This document shows, piece by piece, positions 1-10,219 of a stretch of DNA of 64,000 nucleotides. The position numbers were made by a program, and so were the translations under genes. Position 1 is the stretch's first letter; every line of letters begins with the position of its first letter. The notes under the pieces are model-generated. The model was given only the letters and a program-made list of their open reading frames with translations, was not told where the DNA came from and ran no database searches. Origin of the DNA: Diorhabda sublineata (lineage: Eukaryota > Arthropoda > Insecta > Coleoptera > Chrysomelidae); contig NC_079480.1 in NCBI RefSeq assembly GCF_026230105.1, positions 9,280,488 through 9,344,487 of the forward strand, written 5' to 3'.

Positions 1-549
1 ACATCAATAGCAGCATATTTAGCTGATATATTTAGCGCCCTTAACGAGCTGCACTTGGGTTAACAAGGGAGAGATATCAACATCTTCCAAGTCGACGATA
101 ATATTGAAACGATGCTAAAAAGTACAAGATAGAATGGTTACACACCTTCGCGTTTTGAGATCTTCGTTTTCCAGTATCCGACAAAAATAAAAATTAGACA
201 TCGGTCACTTTCAACACGGATGTTACTGATATTACTGGCTTGACAGCGGTACAGAAAAACCAATTAATAAAAATATCCTGTGATTCAGCTCAAATGCAGT
301 TTCAAAGAATCTTCATTATCGAGTTTTTAAGTGAATCTAAAGACAGATTATAAGGAGATATTGGACGAAGCATTGAAACATTTACTGCTTGTTTCAACCA
401 CATACGTATGTAAAAAGGCATTTTCTACTCTTTTATATACAAAAAACAAAGCAGATTACAAGTAGAATCGGATTTGAGATTACAACTTAGTAGCAACATC
501 AACCCGAGTATCACTGATTTAGATGCAAACATACACCAACCTTCACATT
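1..549 (+). pseudogene. hAT transposase C-terminal relic (ZBED5/SCAND3-like)
   Basis: The window opens inside a decayed hAT-superfamily transposase, a cut-and-paste DNA transposase with an RNase H fold. The first residues read YLADIFSALNELHLGLQG, typical of the helical region of ZBED5/FAM200-like hAT proteins. Near 450-540 the translation gives VESDLRLQLSS followed by NPSITDLDAN, which resembles the C-terminal dimerisation segment of this group, normally preceded by a CESGFS-like motif that is eroded here. In-frame stops near 130, 240 and 350 show it is dead. The N-terminal part would lie left of the window. Assignment to hAT is fairly secure; the exact subfamily is less so. Confidence 0.7.
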
Positions 550-668
550 AAATTTTTTTAATATTTTTCATTATAAACATAAATAGTTATAAGTTATAAA
601 TACCTAATCCGAATTTTTTGTCTCTATTTATTTTATTAAGGGAGTCCGTGAAAACTGTGCTTGATTTC

Positions 669-692
669 CTAGGGGTCCGTAGCTGAAAAAGG
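669..692 (+). repeat. Probable right terminus of the hAT element
   Basis: The stretch aggggtccgtagctgaaaaa at 671-690 resembles the terminal 'ggggtccg-tggct-aaaaagg' sequence common at the ends of ZBED/Charlie-like hAT elements. It lies about 120 bp past the transposase stop, where the 3' end is expected. The matching left end is outside the window, so the 8-bp target duplication cannot be tested. Confidence 0.45.
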
Positions 693-695
693 AAG

Positions 696-2250
696 AGGAA
701 GTGAACAAAATGGAAACGATAAACTGCGGATCCTTTGGTGGTAATTACGCGATTGAAACGTCAATCTCATAATCAGAATGACTGTTAAATACAAAATGAA
801 ATTTTTTATTTCGGGGTTTCAAGACGACGATCTTATGGTTTTCATATCTTTCGTTTTTATGGAAATATGAGCTTTGTTACATAACTCACAGTTACAGATT
901 TGGAGAGAAAGAGAATTGAAATAACAATTATTAGTATATAGGTTGAAGGGTACGTCAGTTTTCAGAGGAAAAAGTGAAAGTGAAAAATGGAACATAAGGA
1001 ATGCTGACATCTATTATAGAATTTTTAACGATCTAAGAAAGTGATTACCATCCAGCTAAAGTATGAAATGCCATACCTGACCCTAATAGGGTCGATTTAT
1101 GTGCGGTCCCAACGCCTTTGTCTGTGTTAGTTCATTCCGAGCCATGAAACAATATGTATTGTCACTAGTGCCTTTTGAAATGTCTATAAAAAATAGCGCA
1201 AATGTTTACTCCTTTTTTAGATTTTATACCATTACGCAAGGCCTCAAACCATTTGTTTGTTCCATTTACTATTCATATATTAATGAAAAATAACAGTTTT
1301 GTATTAAGCCACTATTATTCCTAACAAGCGATCTATTGAGAGAAGCGCAATTTTGATTTTGAAATAGGGGCTTAATCCATGCTTATTATGAGATGATTTG
1401 AATACAAGAATAGCAGAATGTCGAAATAGGAATTATAAAAGAAAATAATTATATATTAACATAAATATCATTATCACAAAAGATAGATTAAAATAGTTGT
1501 TACTTACTTGTTGAAGTAGGATACTAGAAAAGGTACTGATATGTGGCTGATATGATGATCAAAGGTACAAAAACAAAAGTAGGATCCAAAAATCTGAAAT
1601 TACTAAAAATACTGCAATTGATTAATATGAGATGAACTATGAAAACGACCACCATAATAATGTTCCAAAAGTTTAAATGGTTCAAGATGAGAAATTAGTA
1701 GAAAAAAGAATAGCAACAGAACAACATTCACCAGTAACAAATTTTAGCTTTTGTTACTGCCGGTTCAATAGCAAACTAGGAACCCGATTGAGCAACTGAA
1801 TCCATTTTCTAATTAGCGACAATCTTTTACGATTGTTGAAAAATTTTGCATTTTTAATGGAGCTACGAATCTGCCAGCAGTTTTCTAATGATATTTATCT
1901 CAATATAAAAGAAAATTTTTGTTCAAAGTTAGTTGGAGAAAGTAAAAAATCGTTTGCTACAAGGTTTCCAGCGAAATAGTGACATAATATTGAGAATTCA
2001 ATTCAATTGAATCAAGAGGTCGTAATGCTACTCATGTCACGGGTACACAGCCGCATACCATCTGACGGCGCCGCCAAAGCTTGTATTTGTGGTAATAGGG
2101 AAAACATGATTAGTGGCTCCAAGAAAATTCAGAGCTGTAGCCAAAGAAATGAATGAAACTCTCTGAAGAAGGCTACGTCGTTGATAGTCGGCCTTTGAAA
2201 CGATGTCCTGGAAATTTTACAAAGCATTCCGGAGAGATGACAAACAGATT
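696..2250. other. No gene recognised
   Basis: AT-rich sequence with only short random open frames (for example a 64-codon frame at 1099-1293 with no recognisable motif). The part from about 2040 to 2250 may be eroded upstream gag sequence of the next feature, but I could not read a convincing protein there. Confidence 0.5.
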
Positions 2251-2254
2251 TTGA

Positions 2255-2640
2255 TTAGTTGAGCATTTGGAGACCGATATATACAGCTGGGAAAACTGGC
2301 TTTCCCATCAGTAGCGGAGGATGTTTTGGACAGCATGCCGTGGTGTTAAAGATGTCGAACTGTAACAGGATCTGAAGCTTGTCAAATTCAACACAACTGG
2401 AGAAGCACTGGAGGAGCACTGCAGTTCAAAGCGGTCAAAACCAGATTGATGAGAAGTAAAATGAATACGAATGAAGCGAATGTTAAAGATAGCGATGCCA
2501 AACTTTTACAAGACACTGTTGTGGATCGAAACACCGAATTACTAGCTTAACTAAATGAACTCATTAAGAAACTTGTCGAAAAGAATGGAAATTCTCCAAA
2601 CAAACTTCCGATTGTCAAAAATATTGAAAGAGAGTAGGTT
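2255..2640 (+). pseudogene. Ty3/gypsy-type Gag relic
   Basis: Translation from about 2262 gives AFGDRYIQLGKLAFPSVAED, matching the Gag pattern in arthropod gypsy-like retrotransposons where a helix with 'LA-YP-AP-D' is followed by a 'F-DGL-D' segment. A frameshift near 2340 then leads to KDVELQQDLKLVKFNTTGEA and LQFKAVKTRLM, the next Gag helices ('D-E-LQ-AL-L-----T--EAL--A--FEA---'). A further open stretch reads ELIKKLVEKNGNSPNKLP. At least one frameshift and one stop are present. No LTR, protease or polymerase was found next to it. The call rests on this local pattern only; an unrelated helical protein relic is the alternative. Confidence 0.45.
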
Positions 2641-3349
2641 CCCGTCTCGCTAACAAGGCAGTTCCAATAAGGAAAGCCCCGAAAAAGAGCTGTTTAGCAT
2701 TATATAAAAACATTTCTTGAGTTTATATATAAAACTATTAACTTACATATGTACGGAAAATAAAATTAAGTCTGATATCTGAAGGTGTTAAAACATGTTT
2801 AAATAAAAGATGTATCTTTCAAACAACAATATTTCCCATCATACGATGTAAAGGACATTTGAAACTTGTTTGTGGATTCCTTAATAAAGCGATTCGAACA
2901 ACACATTCAGTTTTATGAAGGAACGAAATGGTAAATATGGGTGAACAATATTTGACGTAGGTGGCAAGAGAAAATGATCAAGGTCATACACTTCCAACAC
3001 ATTAATTTCAATGGCAAATCATCTATTTACTCTGTGATGCAGTGTTGCCAGTTCTAACTCTTCTACTCTGATAGTCGAATCATACAAAATCGTTTGACAT
3101 CTAATTTAAAAGCGAAAGTGAAATTCGAATAAAAGTTACTATGGATATGGATATTTGAATTTCTTATAAAGTGTATCTAATAGATTTTCTTTTTTAATAA
3201 TAGTAATTCGAAATGCTTGATTATATCTGACTGACAATTACTATGGGAAAACCCAAACTATGACGAAAGAGTTGCAAATTAAAAGTTTTCCGCTAACGGT
3301 TCATTTAACTTTCAGGCAACAGAGACATTATCGAGATTAATTACATTAA
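2641..3349. other. No gene recognised
   Basis: AT-rich intergenic DNA between the Gag relic and the Harbinger terminus. I see no open frame, RNA gene or repeat that I can name. Confidence 0.5.
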
Positions 3350-4480
3350 GGGCCGGTTTCTTCAGATTCTAATAAAGTGCCAAATAATTATTTGCCACAT
3401 AACTTTAGTATGAACTTTTAATTGTCGAATAAACGATTATAGGTTCCTCACCCTAGTTGGTTTGAATCCGAACTAATTAATAAGTATTTGTTACTTTATT
3501 ATGTATTTAACAAATAGTCGTCTACACTATGAAAGATGCATGTTTAGTAATTGTTCATGTATTAAAAAAGGAAAGAAGTTCTATTGACGGTTTTCTATGA
3601 TCTTGTGTTTGTAAATGAATACTATTTTCACGTGTTACGGTAAGGTTAATGTTTAAATAGTCGTTAGTTTGAGAAAGTTGCGTTGGTTTGAAAATTATAG
3701 TTTATATTGAAAATAATCGATACGTAAGAAAATAGAAAACAGTCAAAAAATTGAATTTGTTGAATTACAAGAAATTGAGTTCGAAAATGAACTCTCAGCA
3801 TTGCAGAAAAAGGTAATTTCAGTAGTAAAAATTAATGTTATTTCAATTAATAGTATGTAATTTAGATTTCCACTAAAAACTGGGAAAAATGGCACCAACG
3901 TCCCTACGGCATACGAGAAACATGCATGTTCCTAAAAGGCAAAAAACAGACTGTGACAAAATTTCAAAAAGTAGTGATGCTTTTATATGGAAAAAAATGG
4001 AGTTGGAATTAGAAATACAAACAAATATGAACAATGAAAGTTTACTCAAATAATATTTTACGTGTTTATAATTTATCTATAAGGTATATCTAAAATAATC
4101 TACAAATTGTTTTCGAATATTATGAATTTCACGATTTTCTTGGATTATTTCATGGATTTCCTCTTCAATGTCTGGAATATTATTCTCCTCATATATATCA
4201 TATATGTTGTACCTCATCCCTCTAAATAATACAGTAATTTGTCATTTCCACACTGCGATTCTAAAGAGTCGCTCTTAAATTTCTTAAATTTTATCCACTA
4301 TCTCCAAGTAGTATACCTTCACATATTTCGGCACGTTCAAACCTCATTTTGATCAGCAAGTTTAGCATCACAAATAGCTTGTGTGTTAATTGAAAAGAGA
4401 GATTTTCTGTTTATAAAAAGCTCAGCATGATTTTCTCCTAAAAATTACCTAACAGGACTTAAAATTTTTGTATCCGTTAA
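3350..4480. mobile_element. PIF/Harbinger relic with left terminus
   Basis: The element begins GGGCCGGTTTCTTC at 3350, preceded by a possible TAA duplication (3347-3349). The first ~400 bp match, in inverse orientation, the right arm of the MITE at 56881-57607: shared blocks include TTCTATTGACGG near 3572 and AAAATTATAGTTTATATTGA near 3691. Both therefore belong to one Harbinger family. An eroded transposase lies antisense at 4100-4438. No right terminus is visible and the element probably ends where the next relic starts. Confidence 0.6.
4100..4438 (-). pseudogene. Harbinger transposase relic
   Basis: Read on the minus strand, this gives GENHAELFINRKSLFSIN then TQAICDAKL, corresponding to the 'G-H-E-F-NRKG-FSINVQ-ICDA' block of HARBI1-like DDE transposases. 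After a frameshift comes RAEICEGILLGDSG, matching the 'G-LLGDSGY' block that holds the second catalytic aspartate. The C-terminal part reads GNP/NREIHN-like sequence with stops, as in the tail of this family. Only about a third of a normal ~350-400 residue transposase remains. It lies antisense to the left end of the element, a common Harbinger layout in which transposase and accessory gene are oppositely arranged. Confidence 0.6.
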
Positions 4481-5230
4481 ATGTACTTCTAGAGATTGAG
4501 GAAGATCCGGATAAGACAACTCGAGGTAAATCCTCTATTTTGAGAGTTTTGCACAAAGAAAAATACCACTCTTACTAAGTTCAGTTGGTTTTAGAGTTCA
4601 ATGAAGATGATCCTGGTAAAAAGCAAGAATTCTGTGAATTAATAATGGACAGAATGAACGCAGATTTGCAAAATAGATTTTCTGAGGACACAGTTAATGG
4701 TGAGGTTTATCTAGATTTTTTGATTAACTTCTAAGTGAATATATAGCAAACACTTTTTCCTTATGTTAATAAACCAAATGAGATAGATTAATCTATTTAG
4801 TACCAACAAGACGGAGCTTTTCCATGCACAGTTGAATTATTTGAACGAAGTTTTTCCCGATAGGTAGAAAAAGTGAAGTATAGTTAAGATAAAGGAAGAA
4901 ATTAATAAAATAACCCCTGAGGTCATACAATACGTTGTACGAGAATTCTCAGTTATGATTGCACCAAATTCAAAAAACTTTATATTGCTGAACAACTAAA
5001 CTATTTCCAAAGGTACCCTTTCTTTTTATTTTTAAAACTTTCAAGGGGGTGCTGGTGGGGGATAATATTTTCATACTATAAATTGTCAATTTAAGAATAA
5101 AAAACGACCTGTTTCAGGTTTTTTTCACATACTACATAATAACGCTGAAATTGAATTTATTCCATACATATGAGTCGCATTGTATATGACGCTATTAGCG
5201 CTCGTACAAAACATATTTTTTTAATAATAC
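4475..5230 (+). pseudogene. DUF4817-type transposase relic, copy A
   Basis: Tc1/mariner-superfamily DDE transposase of the type annotated in insects with an N-terminal DUF4817 helix-turn-helix. Legible pieces in order: ILRVLHKEKYHSY near 4540, EFNEDDPGKKQEFCELIMDR near 4600, VNGEVYLDFLI near 4690, YQQDGAFPCTVELFERSFSR at ~4801 (the 'QQDGAPPH' block with the second catalytic aspartate), and EEINKITPEVIQYVVRE at ~4898. Large gaps and stops separate the blocks. The 3' region (4930-5230) is shared with copy B at 61905-62280. Relative to copy B, copy A lacks about 190 bp right after the VVRE block. Confidence 0.65.
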
Positions 5231-6800
5231 CCAGTATAAAGGTTGTATTCTATTTATTGTTAAATTGTGAGGAAATATCCTAACCTGATGTTAAATATAC
5301 TATTTCTATAAAAATAAATGTTAGTATTAATAGTTTGATATTTCTTATATTAAAGTACCTTCATGTTCTCTGTCACTGATGTATCGGTTTATTCGTTAGG
5401 GTTTGCTCATTTACATTTTATAAAATATTGTATTCGAAGATTGTCCGGCTGGTTATTCTAAAATCTAGATAAGAAGCTGTCAATATTTAAAAATCCTGTA
5501 GTGGGACTATAGTTTAATTTCTTTCTAAATAACAAATAAATTATTGCTATTGAGTGAATAGATTTATTTGTATTTTGAATAAATTGACTTTTTAGAATTT
5601 GAAGTGAACTAACTATTTATTCTTTTCTCTTTTCATTAGAACTTGTTTTATAAATTTCTTATAAGTATATGCTTTTAAATTAACATCATCTGCAACGCTA
5701 TTGGAAAATCGAGAAAGACGAAAGTATTTGAATATACATAACTAATCACAGTAGCGTAGCAAAATTTATTAATATTTATACCTCAAAATCTCCCAATTAT
5801 AAAAATATCTAAACAGTGAATTGTTTGGGTGCTAAAAAAGGGCCATTCATGAGATTTGAATCCCATTTATTTATTGATATATCTTTGTCTATAAATAAAT
5901 ATTTGGTGATGTACTTATCATTTATATTATTTTTATAAATAACATGATATTATAATCAAAGTATACTAGACTATATAAATTGAAAATCTGAAGCTCTTTC
6001 AGTTTTTCTAACTATAAGCTCCGAATCAATCTCCAGTCATATCCCAGATTTTTCAGGTTTCTCTTTCAAATCTTTTTATCGCTGAATTTACTACATTTAT
6101 ATTATTTTCAAGCAATTACCGAGTCGTTTTAGAAGTTTATTCTCAGTAGACTTCTGATTTAATCAAGAGAATTTTCTGAAATAAGGGAACAAAAAAGTGA
6201 GTTTATGATTTCAGAGAAATAGTATGTAAAAAAAAAATATTTATAAACCCACGTTATACATTACAAATATTCAATCTGAACTATCAGGTAAACTTCATGG
6301 AATAGAAACTGAAATATTAAATTCATAAAATAAAAATGTTGTTACTTCGAAGGAATTATCACAAAACATAGTCTATTTTCATGTACGAGAAAATAATAAA
6401 ATCTAATCCAAAACTTAGTTCGGTAATTTTAAATATAATAATATGAATCCTGAAACTGGGAGAAGACAGTCAATCATTCGATTGAAGAAGAAGAGTAAAT
6501 ATAGAAGTTGGACAATATTACTGATGAAGTGATCAAGCTACTCATTGTGAAGATTGTTATCAACAAGTAAAAAGAAGCTCTACTTATACCGATGGACCAG
6601 TTCACGATCCAAGATTAGACAGTATACCGAACGCTGAATTCAATGAGAAAATACTGCGAATATTCGTTCCAAAAAGTCAATTGGATGGATGAAGTTAGTC
6701 CAATACCACCAAAGGCACGACGAGGATATAGCGGAATAATTCTGCACCAGATTAAAGCTTATAGGAAACAAAATATTAGAAAAAGACGTAAAAGATAATG
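5231..6800. other. No gene recognised
   Basis: AT-rich sequence rich in homopolymers. The stretch 6590-6800 may be eroded 5' coding sequence of the LINE that follows, but no motif can be read with confidence. Confidence 0.5.
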
Positions 6801-6809
6801 CTGTATTAT

Positions 6810-7800
6810 GAGGGGCTGAACCGCTGCAGTTATATAAAAAAATTTCATGCGATGAAATGAAACAAATGATGCTACAAGAGACAAACTCAAAGAAATCGCC
6901 TGGGTTCGAACTTATTTCGTATATGGCTATTAAGCGATTTAAATTCATTCAACTTATCTTCAACGCAGCCGTTATGTTTTATCATTTTCTTTTCCAATGG
7001 AACATTGCCCAAATAATAATGGTTTCAAAAACTGGGAAAAATCCAAGTGAGCTATCGTTATATCGTCCAATACGTTTATTTAGTCATCCTATCCCAATTA
7101 CTCTAAAAAGTCAATTAATACCTATAGAAGATCCACAAGTAATACCTAATCTTCAATTTGGTTTATATAAGCAACATAGTAATATAGAGGTAATCCACCA
7201 AGTGGTAGAAAATATAAATAGAGCCTTTGAAGAAAAAACATTTGTCTCAGCAGCGTTTCTAGATATCAGCCAAGGTATTAATAAGATTTGTGAATAAGTG
7301 AAAATTCAAGGCTAACGTAAATAAGTCAACTTAGGTAACATTTACTTTACATGCCTACCAGTGACATTGAATAACATTACTTTAAAATAAGAAAGTGGGT
7401 ATGTAGAAGATTAACATGGTGGTATCATATCTAAAAAAATAAAAAACAAGAAAGAAGTCACGACTAAACATTAAAAACAAAGCGTTACTCTATATAAATC
7501 ATTTTAAAACCCATATGGAACTATGGGATTCAGCTCTGGTGTACTGCAAGTAACTCCAAAACAATGCCATTAGAACTATTGTGAACGCCCAGTGGTACGT
7601 AGCCTATTCTATAATCGAAAGAGACCTTCTAGTACATTTGGTCAGAGATGAAGCCAAGAACAAAAGTTCAAGTTACAGTACCAAAATAAGTGCCCATCCT
7701 AATGTACTCTGAGTTCAGTACTCATAAAGAATCCAGCTGACGAAAACGTAGAGGTATGTCGTCTTAAAAGATTCAAACCAAACGAACTAAATAAATTTAG
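6810..7800 (+). pseudogene. Jockey-clade LINE reverse transcriptase relic
   Basis: A 146-codon open frame (6857-7297) carries early reverse-transcriptase blocks of a Jockey-like non-LTR retrotransposon: KSPGFELISYMAIKR (family 'K-APG-D-I---I'), LIFNAAVMFYHF and QWNIAQIIMVSKTGKNPSEL ('W--A-I--I-KPGK'), YRPIRLFSHP ('YRPISLL-'), LQFGLYKQHSNIEVIHQVV ('QFGFR--HSTI-QVH') and FVSAAFLDISQGINKI ('-AFLDV-QAFDKV'). The aspartate of that last block is replaced by asparagine. The catalytic YADD region is missing. From ~7495 the C-terminal region resumes: THMELWDSALVYCK, NNAIRTIVNAQWYVAYSIIE and AKNKSSSYSTKISAHPNVL, typical of Jockey 3' ends. An internal deletion of roughly 200 codons lies between the parts. 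Confidence 0.75.
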
Positions 7801-7804
7801 TTGA

Positions 7805-8405
7805 AATATAGAAACTGTCAGTAATTAGAATATAAAAACTGTCAAACTGTTAAATTTGTTCACGCCACGGCACTGGTAGATTAAAGTAAAAATAAAGTTA
7901 AACATCAGCTCCGTATTACGAGTATACGCGTACCAGCTGGCTTTTGTATAAAATTCCTCTAGCGGTAGCCGCCAAATAATTGGAATAATTATATGAATGT
8001 CACAAATACTTACCTCAACTTTGAAAAAAGTTTACCTAAAATAATATTCGTGCAACTTACACACCCAGCAAATATTTCATAAAAAAATTATTATGGTTTA
8101 ATCAGATTTCCATTAATTTCGATTATTTTATTGGAAAACAAATTATTATAAAAAATAATACAAAACAAGTAGCTGGCAATCCAATCTAATGGTGGTTTAT
8201 TCAATACTAGAGTTTCCCGTCCCGGTTTCGATATTTGCCCGTTGTCCTATATTTATTGTTTCATTTATTTGTAGTTACCTCATATTATTATTTTATGTCT
8301 CTGTCAGGAAAAATTTTAGTAGTTTAGTTTTCATTCTATTAAAGCCTTTATTCCCGAGGTTGTTAACTTTATTAACAAGTAAAGTGAACCTTTCAAAACA
8401 CAACA
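7805..8405. other. No gene recognised
   Basis: A 74-codon hydrophobic frame (8189-8413) is present, but it has no family resemblance and sits directly before a LINE relic, so I treat it as chance. The rest is AT-rich. Confidence 0.45.
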
Positions 8406-8407
8406 AG

Positions 8408-8990
8408 GATTGAGAAAAAGCGATCCTCTATCAATGGTACTATTTAATCTATCTTTGGAAGGCATAATAAGAAGAACCCTTATCAATAGAAAGGGTATGA
8501 TATGTAACAGATGTCACCTACATTTCAATAATAACAAAACAAAGTTTATAGAATTAAAAAATAAATGTAGAACCAAGACAAAAAACAATTTCAAGGTACA
8601 TACACATGATGGGACGTTAATAGAATTCGAGGAAGTGGAAAATTTCATGTATTTGGGCGTAATAATAGATAATAAATGCCAAGAACAAAATCGAACTAAG
8701 AGCTGCCAAAAGTAACAGCTGTGCAGGCAGCCTTATAAGGATGTATCTACGAATTTATAAAAAACTTTTGAGACCCACCCTGATATACGTCTGCGAAACC
8801 TGGGTAACTACGAATAAAACTAAACAGAAAGTGGAAATTTGGGAGACAGAAATAAAAAACTAATAAAAATTTTTAGAGGAAAGCAGAGAAAGTTAGGATG
8901 GGAAAGAATAACAAACCAGGAAATTTGAATACTTTTCATTGAGACACCAATCAGTGGATTTGTAAAGACAAGAAGGGTACAATGCATAGA
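8408..8990 (+). pseudogene. LINE reverse transcriptase, C-terminal relic
   Basis: The reading GLRKSDPLSMVLFNLSLEGI starts at 8408 ('GLRQGDPLS--LFN--LE', the thumb-side block before the catalytic loop). The YADD-containing segment has been deleted, because the frame passes directly into HFNNNKTKFIELKNK. Next comes FEEVENFMYLGVIIDNKCQE ('F-YLG--I'), then after frameshifts RIYKKLLRPTLIYVCETW ('-K-LRP--LYG-E-W') and a tail ending TKRRVQCIDHLK ('R--RW-GHL'). This is a LINE of the RTE/Jockey-like type common in insects; I cannot fix the clade by eye. At least three breaks. Confidence 0.7.
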
Positions 8991-8994
8991 TCAC

Positions 8995-9435
8995 TTAAAA
9001 TGAATGAACGAAATTTTTCGTAAAATAAATTTAAATCAATGAAAGTGAAATTTACGAAAATCCTACAGCATGCAAACGATAGATCCTCATCGTATTCTCA
9101 ACTTAACCCACATATATTTTCCAAATTGCACAAACGTTTCATTTCGATTGAAGATAATTATAATAAATATTATATATAAGAAATAGTAAAAAAAGACTTA
9201 TCGATCAAATGTGTACAAAATATAAACATCTTTTATATGAAATAAGTGAATAACGTATTTAGCCATAAATCTGTAAAATAAGTGGTGTTACAAAGTGAAA
9301 TCTTACACACTATATCAAAAGATATAGAAAACTACCGAGAAAGTCACTTGATAGTAAGATTTAAAAGCAAGTCGAGAAATTCTAATAAATAATATGTCTT
9401 ATCTCAATAAAGCACTCACGATATTATAACTAGAT
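8995..9435. other. No gene recognised
   Basis: AT-rich DNA between two LINE relics; no recognisable frame or repeat. Confidence 0.5.
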
Positions 9436-9439
9436 GAAA

Positions 9440-9870
9440 CGATCAAACACTCAACGACTCGAATCCAGGTCCTGATAATATACCGTTCTCTTTTTTGCAA
9501 TATCTATTGGAGCGTGGCAAAGAACTACTTCTAAATATTTTCATTTTCACAACTTTGCATTTTAAGGAAATTTAAGGAAGTAACAAATATATATATACAA
9601 CATACATACAAACCATACAAACCTGTTCCACTGATGAGAAGCGTGTGTTAATTATTTATTAATTATTGATATGTACAAACAACAGTAAAGAATTTATGAA
9701 AAATAAATGTACTATTGACAATATTGTTGATTTGGAAAATAAAATATATATATTTATTGAAATCAACAAAGCATTTGATAGTGCATGTGGAATGATTGTA
9801 AAAAATGGAATATATAAATGGACATCTGTAAAAACAAATACCAACATATGAACCAAACAAAGTTTAAATA
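9440..9870 (+). pseudogene. LINE reverse transcriptase fragment
   Basis: Translation near 9463 gives DSNPGPDNIPFSFLQYLLER, close to the 'APGPD-IPYSFLKNLPE' block of Jockey-like reverse transcriptases, followed by GKELLLNIF. After an unreadable stretch, 9700-9790 gives FMKNKCTIDNIVDLENKIYI then FIEINKAFDSA, resembling 'STIDNI--L---I' and the '-FLDI-KAFDS-' block with the first catalytic aspartate replaced by glutamate. The frame at 9666-9851 is the only part without a stop. Clade uncertain. Confidence 0.55.
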
Positions 9871-10219
9871 ACTTTACAGAAAATGTACTTAAGCCCATCA
9901 AAATAAGATTATATACAGAAGACTAAGTGGCATACATGAAAAGTGGATACAATACAAAGATGCTACAGCGATAACTTGATAAATTGCAGCAATGAACAAA
10001 ACAGTCGGGCTCTAATTTTTTTGAATACAAACCAAATGTTTATCATTTTTAAAAACAAAACTTGTTGAGTGTCACTTAAGCTTACACTATATGAGAAAAA
10101 ATAAAAGATGAAATTATTAGGTATGATATTCTACCAAAAACTAAACTGGACAGGGATGAACATATATAAGATGTGGATCAAATGAAAAACTACAATTATA
10201 CAGGATCAATGATTAGAGT
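9871..10219. other. No gene recognised
   Basis: Short AT-rich spacer before the long inverted repeat of the next element. Confidence 0.5.

Noticed and set aside
6640..6948. 102-codon minus-strand frame
   Set aside because: Overlaps the Jockey reverse transcriptase on the other strand and has no motif of its own.
8189..8413. 74-codon hydrophobic frame
   Set aside because: No motif; abuts a LINE relic whose own coding signal begins at 8408.
9629..9650. CTGATGAG word as a possible hammerhead core
   Set aside because: No GAAA core or helix II follows at the required distance.
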